A stretch of 36,779 nucleotides of DNA from Chloroflexota bacterium (GCA_022825895.1 JAJDVX010000006.1:1-36779); one strand, 5' to 3'; shown: positions 15,789-24,806, counted from the first letter of the stretch. Notes: generated by a model not told the origin, from the letters alone. Numbers and translations: made by a program.

Positions 15789-17945
15789 CTAGGGGATCGC
15801 CGCCCTCAGCAGTTCGGCCAGATGCACTGGCCGACCCGCCCCAGTTACAGCCGGCCCTTCCTTAATGTGCATCAGGCACCCGGGGTTATCCGCGCAAACG
15901 GCTTCGGCGCCCGTTTCGGCAAACGCCTCCAGCTTGCGGACGCGCATTCGTTGTGCCACTTCTGGGTGATCGAACGAGAACGAACCGCCGAAGCCGCAGC
16001 ACTCGCCTGACGGTGGGGCCTCCACGACGGTGTAGCCGGCGTCGGTCAGCAGTTCGCGGGTTTCGGGACCCAGCCCCATGCCGTGCTTTGATTGGCAGGC
16101 GTCGTGGACGGTCACAACGCCGCTCGTGCGGCCGAGCAACTCGTCGGGAAGACCGCGCTCGGCCACGAAGCTGGTGAAGTCCCTCACCTTGGCGGACACT
16201 GCGTTGGCACGCTTGGCCCAGGCTGGATGGTCGTCCGTCAGCCGTGCGTAGTCGTGCAGCATCGCGCCGACGCAGCTGGTTGACGTGCTAACCAGAGCGT
16301 CAACTTCCAAGGCTTCGATAGCTTCGACCGTCTGTCGCATCATCCGCGTCGCCTGGTCCCTGTAGCCGGCGTTGATGGCCGGCAGCCCGCAGCAGGACGG
16401 GAAGTGGACCGGTTGAACAGCTATCCCGAGCGCCTCCAGGACCGCCACCGCCGCTTCTCCCGTCTCCGGCGACAGCCAGTCGGTCAGGCAGCCCGGGAAG
16501 TAGGCAACCCGCGTGGTTGCCTCGGGGTTCGGTTTCGCCAGACCGCCAATGCGATCCCGGAACGGCCGCCCCTGTACACGTGGCAGCGGCCGACGCTTCA
16601 GCGGCGAGCCGGGCAGACGTCGTCCCAGCGCCTGCAACCACGGGGCCTTTGAGGCCAGCCGGGCGCTGCGTTCCAGCAGACGTTCGTCGGCTAGGGCGCC
16701 AAGTGCGCGCTTCTTCAAGCCGCTGCTGGAGTGACCCTCGGCCACCGCGCGTTCGCGCACGTCCAGGATCAGGTCCGGAATTGGGATGCCTGCCGGGCAC
16801 ACGCTGGCGCACGCCCCGCAGCCGGCGCAGAGGGACTGCGGTCCGGCGATGTGCTCCAGGCCGTGGTGATAGGGCGTCACCAGCAGCCCGATGGGCCCGG
16901 TGTAGATGTGGCCCATCGCGTGGCCACCGACCTGCTGGTAGACCGGGCAGACGTTCGAGCAGGCGCCGCAGCGGACGCACTGCAAGGCCGAGCGCATCCG
17001 TGGGTTGGTGCGAATGGCCTCGCGCCCGTTGTCGAGCAGGATGATGTGCACGTGGCGCGGCCCGTGAACCCCCATCGAGAGCGATAGCTCGATGTCCGCA
17101 CTCCGGCTCGGACCCGAGATAAAGGATACGTAGGTCGAGATGGGCTGGCCGGTCGCGCTGCGCGGCAGGCTTTCCAGCATCGTGGTCGCGTCGGCCAGCG
17201 AGGGCACCAGCTTGTCGATGCCGGCGATTACGATGTGCACCGGTGGTAGCGCGCTGGCCAGGCGCGCGTTGCCCTCGTTGCTCACCAGCATCACGGTTCC
17301 CGTAGCGGCCACCAGCGCGTTTGCGCCGGTGATCCCGGCGCCGGCGTTGATGAAGCGGCTCCGCAAGTGGCGGGCCGCCGCTCCCACCAGCACGTCGGGA
17401 TCCGGCGGCAGGTCCTCGCCGGTGGCTTTGCTGATCAACTCCGCCGCGCGCTCGCGGGTGATGTGCAGGGCGGGGGCGATGATGTGCGACGGGCGTTCTC
17501 CGGCTACCTGAACCAGGAACTCGCCGAGGTCGGTTTCCACGACCTCGATCCCGTCGTCCTCCAGGGCCGCGTTGAGCTGAATCTCCTCGGTGGCCATCGA
17601 CTTGCTCTTGACGACCATCTGGACCTTGTGGTCATGCAGCACCTGGAGCGCCGTGGCAACCGCCCCGGCGGCATCCGTGGGTCCGTGGACCACGGTCCCA
17701 ACCGCCTCCGCCGCCGCCGTGAACTCCTCAACTAACTCCGGCATTCGCTCGAGCGCCGCTTGGCGGCGGCCGCCTAGGTCGGCTTGGCTGCCCTGGAAGT
17801 CGCGGGTGCGGAAGGCCGCGTCGCGGCGCTCGCTGAGCTGCGGCAGCGAGCGGCCCAACGCCACCGGCAGCGAGTCCGACTCCAGCGCTTCGCGTAGCCG
17901 CTCCTCAAATGGCGGAATCGCGTGCCCGGCGGCTCCGGACGCCAT
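15789..17945 (-). CDS. LutB-LutA fusion: LUD domain, two [4Fe-4S] sites, two CCG domains
   Basis: This 718-residue protein joins two subunits of the L-lactate utilisation complex. Residues about 60-305 form a LUD domain, with AGAGITGANALVAATGTVML near 201-220. Two [4Fe-4S] motifs follow, CVRCGACSNVCP at 323-334 and CAGCGACASVCP at 373-384, as in LutB/LldF. A linker leads to two heterodisulfide-reductase CCG domains as in LutA/LldE: FPGC (483-486) with SCCG (517-520), and HDACQSKHG (614-622) with ECCGFGG (648-654). It probably oxidises a 2-hydroxyacid and passes electrons to the quinone pool. No separate LutC is adjacent. It lies 40 bases after the Gfo/Idh/MocA gene, likely in one operon. Confidence 0.88.
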   Translation of the reverse strand: MASGAAGHAIPPFEERLREALESDSLPVALGRSLPQLSERRDAAFRTRDFQGSQADLGGRRQAALERMPELVEEFTAAAEAVGTVVHGPTDAAGAVATALQVLHDHKVQMVVKSKSMATEEIQLNAALEDDGIEVVETDLGEFLVQVAGERPSHIIAPALHITRERAAELISKATGEDLPPDPDVLVGAAARHLRSRFINAGAGITGANALVAATGTVMLVSNEGNARLASALPPVHIVIAGIDKLVPSLADATTMLESLPRSATGQPISTYVSFISGPSRSADIELSLSMGVHGPRHVHIILLDNGREAIRTNPRMRSALQCVRCGACSNVCPVYQQVGGHAMGHIYTGPIGLLVTPYHHGLEHIAGPQSLCAGCGACASVCPAGIPIPDLILDVRERAVAEGHSSSGLKKRALGALADERLLERSARLASKAPWLQALGRRLPGSPLKRRPLPRVQGRPFRDRIGGLAKPNPEATTRVAYFPGCLTDWLSPETGEAAVAVLEALGIAVQPVHFPSCCGLPAINAGYRDQATRMMRQTVEAIEALEVDALVSTSTSCVGAMLHDYARLTDDHPAWAKRANAVSAKVRDFTSFVAERGLPDELLGRTSGVVTVHDACQSKHGMGLGPETRELLTDAGYTVVEAPPSGECCGFGGSFSFDHPEVAQRMRVRKLEAFAETGAEAVCADNPGCLMHIKEGPAVTGAGRPVHLAELLRAAIP

Positions 17946-17985
17946 CAGCGCGTCATCCCCTCAGGACCGGGCGCAGCCCGCACGC

Positions 17986-18990
17986 CTACCAGGGCATGCG
18001 GTGGTAGTCGGTCAGGTGCACCTCCTGGCCGGTAATGCTCGAGGTCTCGGCGGCCTGCAGGATCTCGATGATGTGGCGGCCGTAGTGGCTGCTGGTCTGC
18101 GGTCGCATGCCCATGGCGATCGATTCCGCGAAGTGGCGGTACTGCTCGCAGAACCCGTGCTTGCCGTCGTGCTCCACGTCGCGCCACTCGTTGTTCCTGC
18201 CGACGCGCACCGAGCCGCGGATGGTGTATTGAATCTCGCCCAGCGCGCAGTGCGCCTCGATTCCGTCCACGGCGCAACCGTGGGCGCTGCCCACTACCAC
18301 CACCAGGCCGGGAATCCCGTTGGCGTACTGCACGAAGGCCGTCGTCGCGTCGTCGGCGCCCTGGTAGTGCATGGAGGTGCTCTGCTTGGCTTTCACCGCC
18401 GCGGCCTTGGCGCCGATGCAGTGCGTGAGCCAGTCCACCGCGTGGACGCCGTTGCCCATCCACATGCCACCGCCCATCCAGCGGGTGCGGTACTGATAGC
18501 GGCGCCCGCCGTAGCCCCAGTTCTTGTTGAAGCGTGAGAGCGCCGTGACGACTGGTCCCAACTCGTTGGAATCCAGGATCTCGCGGGCCTTGCGGGTGGC
18601 CGGGTGGAAGCGGCCGGTCAGGCCGATCTGCAGGATCTTGCCGGAGGCCTGCTCGGCCTCGATCATGCGATCGCATTCTTCCAGGGTGTTGGCCATCGGC
18701 TTTTCGACCAGGACGTGACGGCCGGCGTTGAGGGCGTCGATGGTCAGGTCGGCGTGGAGGTGGTGGCCCAGGATGATGGCCACGGCGTCCACGTTGGGGT
18801 CTTCCAGCAGCTTGTGGTGGTTGGGATAGACCGCCGGGATTTCCCATTCCTTGCGGTGCGACTCGCGCAGCTCCTCCACCAGGTCGGCCGCGGCGACGCA
18901 GCGGGCGAACCCCTCGTCCTCGGCGATCTGCAGCGCCGTGAGGTGCGACTTCGCGATTCCGCCCAGTCCGACCACTCCGATACCAAGCAT
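17986..18990 (-). CDS. Gfo/Idh/MocA family NAD(P)-dependent oxidoreductase
   Basis: This 334-residue protein starts with the Rossmann motif GIGVVGLGGIAKSHL. It has the characteristic ALNAGRHVLVEKPMANTLEECDRMI segment (the EKP active-site lysine) and the C-terminal alpha/beta domain typical of sugar and inositol oxidoreductases. The ATG at 18990 is preferred over an upstream start at 19032 because GGAGG lies 7 bases before it and the Rossmann strand begins at once. It probably oxidises or reduces a sugar or hydroxy acid with NAD(P). It precedes the Lut fusion on the same strand, so the two may act in sequence on one carbon source. Confidence 0.9.
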   Translation of the reverse strand: MLGIGVVGLGGIAKSHLTALQIAEDEGFARCVAAADLVEELRESHRKEWEIPAVYPNHHKLLEDPNVDAVAIILGHHLHADLTIDALNAGRHVLVEKPMANTLEECDRMIEAEQASGKILQIGLTGRFHPATRKAREILDSNELGPVVTALSRFNKNWGYGGRRYQYRTRWMGGGMWMGNGVHAVDWLTHCIGAKAAAVKAKQSTSMHYQGADDATTAFVQYANGIPGLVVVVGSAHGCAVDGIEAHCALGEIQYTIRGSVRVGRNNEWRDVEHDGKHGFCEQYRHFAESIAMGMRPQTSSHYGRHIIEILQAAETSSITGQEVHLTDYHRMPW

Positions 18991-19143
18991 CGAGCGCCTC
19001 CAGAAATCCGAACCCTTGCCCACGCCGACCATGGTGCCAGCGCCTCGGCCGGTCGGCTATCCGGAGTTAGCGCTGCTGGTCGGTGGCCTCGATCCACTCG
19101 TCCATGGCGCCGGTGAGGCCGACGGATTCGGAAGCGGCGTGGG

Positions 19144-21525
19144 CTAGGCCGCGCGGCAGGTGGGGTAGTCGGTCCGCTCGGGTCGAGTGGTGGCCGGGTA
19201 GGGCGGGCCGAAATGGACGTCGGGCAGCCGGGTAAAGAACTCGGGGTCCGCCACGGTTATGTCGCACCAGAACAACCCGAGCGCCTGGAAGGTGGCCACG
19301 TCCGGCACATGCCGCCACTGGTGGGTCTCGCCGTCCCAGCTATAGATCCGGGGATCGTTGGGGTCAACGCGGCGCAGCGCCTGGCCGGGGACGGTGGGCA
19401 GCCCGTACAGCGGAATGGCCGCCAGCACGGCGGTCGGCACGGAGAAGTTGGCGCTGACCTCCGGCCAAACAATCTGCGCGACCCACGGGCTGTCCGGCGG
19501 CACCCAGAGCCGCCTCACCCGTCCGTCCGACTCGGCCGGTTCCAGCCGCACCACGATATAGGTCTGCCCTTCGGCCACGTCGCGGATGACGCCGCGCGGG
19601 ACCACCGTCTGCCGGTCGGCGGAAACGCTGCCGATCGCTACTTCCAGCACCTGGCCCGGCATGTCGAGGCGCTCCAACCGCACCACCGCACTGCCCGGCG
19701 GCAGCACCGCGCGGGCCGCGTCGGTGACACCAATGCGGGGAGGCGGGGGCGGGGGCCTGGGCTTAGACTTCCTGGGCGCTGGCTCTGACTTCGGCGGCGA
19801 GTCCCCCCGACAGCGCCCGGTGAGCGTCAACTCAAGCTCGGGGGAGATGCGCTTGGTGCCGCCGTCCGCGGGCGACCGCAGGCTGGCCGGCAACTGCGCG
19901 GTCCGCCGCAACGGTAAACCCTCGGCGTCCACCAGGTCGTTGCCCTGAAGGTAGATGTGGGTGCCCAGGGGGTTGCCGTCGGCATCGTTGCCGGTCACCC
20001 CGCTGCCGGTGTTGCCCAGAGCGCCGGGCACGGCGCCGCTCAACTCGTTGCACGACAACCCCAGCACCTGCAACCCGGCAAGGCTGCCCAACTGGGAGGG
20101 TATCGTGCCGGTCAGTTCGGCTTTGTCCAGCCACAACGAATTCAACTGCGAGAGGCTTCCCAACTGGGTCGGAATCTCGCCGCCCAGCGGATTTCGGTGC
20201 AGCGATAGCTGTAGCAGGCTGCTCAAGCCGCCCAACGAGGCGGGAATGCCGCCGGTGAGCTGGTTGCTCTGCAGAAAGAGATACGCCAGGTTGGTCAGAC
20301 CGCCCAATTGAGTGGGAATCGAGCCGGATAGTTGATTCCTCGACAGCGACAAGCTGGCGAGGCTGCTCAGGCTGCCTAGCTCACTCGGAATCGCGCCGGT
20401 CAGTTGGTTGTCCCAGAGCCACAGGGTCGTCAGGTTGCTCAGGCTGCCTAACTCACTGGGAATCTCGCCGGTCAACTTGTTTACGCCCAGGGAAAGGAAC
20501 GTCAGGCTGGTCAGATTGCCCAATTGGGTGGGAATCGCGCCGGTCAGTCCGTTCCGCGCCAGGTCCAGGGTCTGCAGGCTGCTCAGGTTTCCCAACTCCG
20601 CCGGGATTTGGCCACTCAGCCGGTTGTTCGGCAATTGCAGATAGAGCAGGTTGCTCAAGCTGCCCAACTCTGTCGGAATCGGACCGCTTAGCCGGTTGTT
20701 AGGCGCATAGAACTGCTGCAGGCTGGTCAGATTGCCCAACTGCGTGGGGATCGAGCCGCTCAACTGGTTGTCCCAGAAGTTCAGGTCCTGCAGGTTGGTC
20801 AGGTTGCCCAACTCCTTGGGGATCGAGCCGCTCAACCGGTTGTCACGCAGGCTCAGGTGCGTCAGGTTGGTCAGGTTGCCCAACTCCTTGGGGATCGAGC
20901 CGCTCAACTCATTGAAGGACAGGAACAATTGCCGCAATTCCGTCGCGCTGCCCAACTCCTTGGGGATGCGACCGCTCAGCTTGTTGCGTTCCAGAGTCAG
21001 GGAGCGGAGATTCGACAGATTGCCCAGTTCCTTGGGAATCCCGCCCGTCAACTCGTTTGTCGAGAGTTGAATTGTTGCCAGATCCGGCAGTGAGCCCAAC
21101 GCGGCCGGTACCGTGCCCTTGAGGCTTTTGCCAAGGAGAGACACCCTCACGACGCCTTTCCCGGCTTCGACGTCGACTCCATCCCACGACGGGATGGCGA
21201 GACTGCCGGCCCAGTTCAGGGCGCCGCCGTTCGCGCCTCGCAGCTGATCCTTCAGCCCGAGCAGCGTTTCGCAATCGCGGATGCGGGCGGCGGAGGATTG
21301 CGAGGCGCAATGGCTGGAGGCCGCGGCTGGCGAGACCCCAAAGCCACTCAACAGGATCGACCCGAGCAGCGCGACGGCCACGACCCAGCGCCCGACCGCC
21401 GTCCGGGACGGACCGTCAGCCAACAAATCGCCCGGAACTCGGAACCGGGAGCCCGATGAACGCGCCGTCACTTGTCGAAATTCACGACTGCGAGAGGTGC
21501 ACACCCTTGCGACGAGATAATTCAC
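19144..21525 (-). CDS. Secreted plant-type leucine-rich-repeat protein
   Basis: A protein of up to 793 residues. A basic N-terminus and a hydrophobic signal segment (about 45-69, ending in PAAASS) predict export. An LRR N-cap follows (DCETLLGLKDQLRG and LNWAGSLAIPSWDGV), then 16 consecutive 24-residue repeats (126-509) with the pattern LxxNxLSGxIPxxLGxLxxL, the class usual in plant receptor proteins. A proline-rich linker (near 582-600) leads to a C-terminal beta-rich domain of unknown family. The start is uncertain: GTG at 21525 lacks a Shine-Dalgarno, and other GTG or TTG codons lie downstream before the signal peptide. It probably has a cell-surface adhesive or ligand-binding role. Confidence 0.85.
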   Translation of the reverse strand: MNYLVARVCTSRSREFRQVTARSSGSRFRVPGDLLADGPSRTAVGRWVVAVALLGSILLSGFGVSPAAASSHCASQSSAARIRDCETLLGLKDQLRGANGGALNWAGSLAIPSWDGVDVEAGKGVVRVSLLGKSLKGTVPAALGSLPDLATIQLSTNELTGGIPKELGNLSNLRSLTLERNKLSGRIPKELGSATELRQLFLSFNELSGSIPKELGNLTNLTHLSLRDNRLSGSIPKELGNLTNLQDLNFWDNQLSGSIPTQLGNLTSLQQFYAPNNRLSGPIPTELGSLSNLLYLQLPNNRLSGQIPAELGNLSSLQTLDLARNGLTGAIPTQLGNLTSLTFLSLGVNKLTGEIPSELGSLSNLTTLWLWDNQLTGAIPSELGSLSSLASLSLSRNQLSGSIPTQLGGLTNLAYLFLQSNQLTGGIPASLGGLSSLLQLSLHRNPLGGEIPTQLGSLSQLNSLWLDKAELTGTIPSQLGSLAGLQVLGLSCNELSGAVPGALGNTGSGVTGNDADGNPLGTHIYLQGNDLVDAEGLPLRRTAQLPASLRSPADGGTKRISPELELTLTGRCRGDSPPKSEPAPRKSKPRPPPPPPRIGVTDAARAVLPPGSAVVRLERLDMPGQVLEVAIGSVSADRQTVVPRGVIRDVAEGQTYIVVRLEPAESDGRVRRLWVPPDSPWVAQIVWPEVSANFSVPTAVLAAIPLYGLPTVPGQALRRVDPNDPRIYSWDGETHQWRHVPDVATFQALGLFWCDITVADPEFFTRLPDVHFGPPYPATTRPERTDYPTCRAA
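19999..21150 (-). repeat. Tandem array of 16 x 72-bp LRR-coding repeats
   Basis: The LRR block is 1,152 bp, exactly 16 units of 72 bp, with no insertions or deletions between units. Neighbouring units share long identical stretches. For example, the segment encoding GSIPKELGNLTNL recurs, which points to expansion by unequal crossing-over. Confidence 0.85.
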
Positions 21526-21864
21526 AGGATGGGATGCTCAGGCTCTTTGGTGTGCCTATGGCATTACTAATAATTCACGAGATGTTATATCACATGCAGA
21601 AAAGTAAATCCTCTTCGGCAATCTCCATGCTCGTGGGCAATGCGGTACCCGGACGCGCCGATGCCACGGCCGCGGCGGGGCAGCGCATCCGGCCGGTCTA
21701 ACTCAGCGGGACCGGGGAGCGCCGATCTGCCCGGCGGCCCCAATGCCGAAGATCCAGCTTGGCCGAATCGGCTACGACCTCAGCAATCCGGCGACGGGAG
21801 ATGCGCTGCTCGACGGCCGGACAGTTCCGCGCTCGGGCGCGTCTCGCTGGGCCTACGCTGGCCT
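21526..21864. other. Intergenic region upstream of LRR gene, with AT-rich patch
   Basis: These 339 bases contain no gene I can support. Positions 21560-21610 are strikingly AT-rich for this window and probably hold the LRR promoter, but no clear -35/-10 pair is visible. A 14-bp direct repeat with two mismatches (TAATTCAC, two variable bases, GATG) occurs at 21518-21531 and 21571-21584. A short plus-strand reading frame at 21743-21928 overlaps the end of nhaA and is not convincing. Confidence 0.5.
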
Positions 21865-23103
21865 TCAGGCCGTGTCGGCGTTCTCTGGCCGCGGCGCCCG
21901 CCGGCAGCTAAGGCGCAGGACCACGTAGGCCGCTACCGCGGAAGCCAGCGATCCGGCCAGGATCCCGAGCCGGTCGCCGGCGAAGTAGTCGCCGCTGCCG
22001 TGCTCGAAGGCGAGGCCCGCGATGAAGAGGCTCATGGTGAAGCCGATCCCGCAGGCGAACGCCACGCCGGCAATCTGCGCCCAGGTCACGCCGCGCGGCA
22101 GCGCCGCCAGGCCGACCACGGCGGCAATGGCGACAAAGGCGAGAATGCCGACCGGCTTACCGAGGAAGAGTCCCGCGGCTACGCCCACCGTCACCGGATG
22201 CAAGAGCTCATCGACGCCGATTCCGGATAGCGCGAGCCCGGCGTTGACGAAAGCGAAGACGGGCAGGATCACGAACGCCACGGGCGTGTGCAGATCGTGC
22301 TCCAGCTTTCGCAAGGGCGATTCGCCGCGCGGGTCACGCATGGGAATGCAGAAGGCAATCAGGACGCCGGCCAGCGTGGCATGCACCCCGGACTTGAGCA
22401 CGGCGACCCACAGCACGAGCCCGACGAGCACATAGGCCGACACCCGCGTAACGCCCAGCCGGTTGAACACGACCCCCGCCGCCAGCGCCGCCGCGCCGAC
22501 CAGGAGGGCCGGAACGGCCAGGTCGCCCGTATAGAAGATCGCGATGATCACGATTGCCGCCAGGTCGTCGAAGATGGCCAGGGTGAGCAGAAAGGTCTTG
22601 AGCGGCGTCGGAATCCGCCGGCCAAAGACGCTCAAAAGCCCCAGGGCAAAGGCGATGTCGGTGGCGACAGGGATACCCCAGCCGTCCAGCGCGATGGGGT
22701 CCTGCCAGTTCAGGGCGATGTAGATCGCCGCCGGCACCAGCATGCCGCCCAGGGCGCCGAATCCGGGCAGCGCAATGGCCCGCAGGGACGAGAGTTCGCC
22801 CTCCAGGATCTCCCGCTTGACCTCCAGGCCAATGACGAAGAAGAACAAGGCCATCAGGCCGTCGTTGACCCACAACAGCAGCGGCTTGTTGATGACGAGG
22901 TCGCCGACCTGGACGGCGACGACGGTATCCAGCAACGACGCATAGACGCTCGCCAGCGGCGAATTGGCGGCGATCATGGCCGCCACCGCGGCCCCGAACA
23001 GCAGAATCCCGCCGGCCGATTCCAGCTTGATGAAATCGCGGATCGTGAAGGCGGGTCCGCTGGGATCCGGCCGCCATCCCACGGACCTCAGGGCAGTCAG
23101 CAT
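21865..23103 (-). CDS. nhaA: Na+/H+ antiporter NhaA
   Basis: A 412-residue inner-membrane antiporter with the standard NhaA length and hydrophobic pattern. The ion-binding aspartates are visible: Asp149 in VATDIAFALG, and the pair Asp179-Asp180 in LAIFDDLAAIVIIAIFYTG (equivalent to E. coli Asp163-Asp164). FLGKPVGI holds the conserved TM10 lysine. FFFVIGLEVKREILEGEL near 88-104 is diagnostic. It exports sodium in exchange for protons. The frame is open another 106 codons upstream, but that part is Pro/Ser/Thr-rich and not membrane-like. The ATG at 23103 begins right before the FIKLESAGGILL helix. Confidence 0.94.
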   Translation of the reverse strand: MLTALRSVGWRPDPSGPAFTIRDFIKLESAGGILLFGAAVAAMIAANSPLASVYASLLDTVVAVQVGDLVINKPLLLWVNDGLMALFFFVIGLEVKREILEGELSSLRAIALPGFGALGGMLVPAAIYIALNWQDPIALDGWGIPVATDIAFALGLLSVFGRRIPTPLKTFLLTLAIFDDLAAIVIIAIFYTGDLAVPALLVGAAALAAGVVFNRLGVTRVSAYVLVGLVLWVAVLKSGVHATLAGVLIAFCIPMRDPRGESPLRKLEHDLHTPVAFVILPVFAFVNAGLALSGIGVDELLHPVTVGVAAGLFLGKPVGILAFVAIAAVVGLAALPRGVTWAQIAGVAFACGIGFTMSLFIAGLAFEHGSGDYFAGDRLGILAGSLASAVAAYVVLRLSCRRAPRPENADTA

Positions 23104-23293
23104 CCATCCCCCGGAGCAGCCTGTGAGAGCCGAGCTTAGCCGCAAGCCGGCGCCCGGGAGCGCCTGCCGGCTGCTTGACGCCGCCAAGTCGCGACCACTG
23201 AACACCCGGAGCGGGGACGGCTCGGTTCGGGGGCCATCTTCGGGCTGGGGTTGGGCGCCCGAGAGGGGCGGGCGGCAGGTTGGGAACGCGCGA

Positions 23294-23719
23294 CTAGAGG
23301 GGGTTGCGCCAGTGGAGGCCGGGGAAGCGGCTGAAGTCGGTGTCGTTGGAGTGGACTTCGGCCTGGTATTCGATGGCCAGGGCGGCGATGTGGGCGTCGG
23401 TTGCAAGGTTGCCTCCAACACCGGCCGCGTCGAGGGCGCGGCGCACGAGGGTGAGGTGCTGCCGGCCGGGGTTCAAGGTCGTGACATGGGGTGCGTGGAA
23501 CCAAAGGTCGACGAAGTCCAGCGCCTGCGCAATGGTCGCCGGATGATCACGCAGACTTGGATGCGTCAGCAGGCGTACGAATCCAACTGTGACTACCCAC
23601 GGGATCCCAATTCGTTCCGTCCCGTTGAGCAGCCCTTCCCACCAATTGCTGGCCGGGCGGTGCAGGTGCGCTCCGTCGTTGTAGGCGTAGAGCAGCAGGT
23701 TGACGTCGGGAACGATCAC
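23294..23719 (-). CDS. VapC-type PIN-domain toxin
   Basis: This 141-residue PIN-domain ribonuclease, the toxin of a type II pair, starts with MIVPDVNLLLYAYN, placing the first acidic residue at Asp5. The C-terminal TDAHIAALAIEYQAEVHSNDTDFSRFPGL supplies the other acidic residues. This is the subgroup with a long LLLYA N-terminus. It starts at GTG 23719, overlapping the antitoxin stop as GTGA, so the two are translationally coupled. It would cleave RNA when freed from the partner at 23716-23994. Confidence 0.88.
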   Translation of the reverse strand: MIVPDVNLLLYAYNDGAHLHRPASNWWEGLLNGTERIGIPWVVTVGFVRLLTHPSLRDHPATIAQALDFVDLWFHAPHVTTLNPGRQHLTLVRRALDAAGVGGNLATDAHIAALAIEYQAEVHSNDTDFSRFPGLHWRNPL

Positions 23720-23994
23720 TCCCGGTGCTCTTTGAGAATCTCCCGCTGCTCTTCGAGGAAGTCCTCGACCTCGAGCTGGTCGTTGAGCTGGTTGAGTTTC
23801 ATGGGGTCGATGCCTGGCCGGAATCCGCCGCGGAGCGGTCGAATACGAAACACCGGCCGATCCTCGGGGGCTTCCGGCGCGAGGCCGCGGCGCAGGGCGT
23901 CGTTGACGACTTGTTTAAATGGGACGTCCAGCAGCTTCGCCTGCTGCTTGAGGGCGTCGGCGAGATCGTCGTCGAGGGTGAGGGTAGTTCGCAT
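23716..23994 (-). CDS. VapB-type ribbon-helix-helix antitoxin
   Basis: This 92-residue protein has an N-terminal ribbon-helix-helix, MRTTLTLDDDLADALKQQAKLLDVPFKQVVNDALRRGL, as in VapB antitoxins. An acidic C-terminal tail (QLNDQLEVEDFLEEQREILKEHRE) would wrap the PIN toxin. It lies immediately upstream of, and overlaps, the toxin gene. No Shine-Dalgarno precedes its ATG. Instead a good promoter places the predicted transcription start at the ATG, suggesting a leaderless message. As for related pairs, it is likely to repress its own promoter together with the toxin. Confidence 0.88.
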   Translation of the reverse strand: MRTTLTLDDDLADALKQQAKLLDVPFKQVVNDALRRGLAPEAPEDRPVFRIRPLRGGFRPGIDPMKLNQLNDQLEVEDFLEEQREILKEHRE

Positions 23995-24000
23995 GGAGGC

Positions 24001-24029
24001 ATCAAAGCATCATTCGCTTGTGGCGTCAA
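24001..24029 (-). promoter_or_regulatory. Leaderless promoter of the vapBC operon
   Basis: On the minus strand, -35 TTGACG (24029-24024), a 17-bp spacer and -10 TTTGAT (24006-24001) are followed by six bases and then the vapB ATG at 23994. Normal initiation about 7 bases after the -10 would put the first transcribed base at the A of the ATG. No ribosome binding site is present, which agrees with a leaderless transcript. Confidence 0.65.
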
Positions 24030-24457
24030 GGTGTTTGCATGGGGCGGCCCGGGTGATGACGGCGACGGAGTTCCGGTCGAAGTGATTGGGGTTGATGGAT
24101 GGAGGTGGCGTAGAGGGTACGGGAGATTGTGAAAACAGAGCGGAGAGCGTTGCTGTCCTGTTCCTTTGTCGTAAGAGCGGGAGCGCGAGGTGCTCGAGGC
24201 TGAACGTCCTGGGCTCGCCCTGGTTTGATTGCTAAGCGAGGCAGCCACTATTAGCCGTTCATCGGGGCTATCCCGAAAGCGCGGCACAAGGCCCGCCGGT
24301 TGGAGCCGTGTTGTTACGCCAGCGGCACCAACCGGACCCGCTGCTCCGTCATCGATCGATCCTCAGACGGCCCCGGCCCACACCCTCATGGCTCCCCAAT
24401 GTGTTCACCATGTCTCCGAACGCGTGTTCATGATTCCTCCGGTCTGCACTCTCCCAC

Positions 24458-24660
24458 GGGGAGAGGGAGCAAGAGCCGTCCCTCTCGGGAGGGCGAGGGG
24501 TGTTTTGCAAATGCTTCCGGAGAGGGATAGAGCGGCGGCTCCTCGAAGGGACTGACACCGCACCCGCACCCCTCGGATTGCGCAAAAGCATGCAGCGGGA
24601 GAGGGAGCGAGGGCGGCTACGCGTCTGAGGGCGAGGGGCGCCTGCAAGAGTCTCGGTCGA
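24458..24660. repeat. Dispersed intergenic repeat, two units
   Basis: Units begin at 24458 and 24597 with GGGAGAGGGAGC, continue AAGAGCCG or AGGGCGGC, then a (G)AGGGCGAGGGG block followed by T/C-rich bases and TGCAA. Related units occur at 28338, 28493 and near 36600. They are partly self-complementary (ACTCTCCC facing GGGAGAG). Confidence 0.6.
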
Positions 24661-24806
24661 GGCTGACCGGCGCCGGGAGCTGCTCGGACGGTTGGTCCGT
24701 GTTGCAAGGGTATTCGACGTCTCTTCGCCGCTGTCGGCTGCAGATCAGCAGAGTTCAACGTCCGTCGGCGGCGACATATTTCCGCCACATTTCGTCCCTA
24801 CCGTCA

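Noticed and set aside
19999..21150. Regular 72-bp periodicity considered as a CRISPR or satellite array
   Set aside because: The periodicity is explained by 24-residue leucine-rich repeats in an open frame; there are no spacer-like unique segments.
21743..21928. Small plus-strand open frame of 61 codons between the LRR gene and nhaA
   Set aside because: It overlaps the nhaA coding region, lacks a ribosome binding site, and has no recognisable family.
24229..24555. Plus-strand open frame of 108 codons in the repeat region
   Set aside because: It spans the dispersed repeat, has no ribosome binding site, and its translation looks random.
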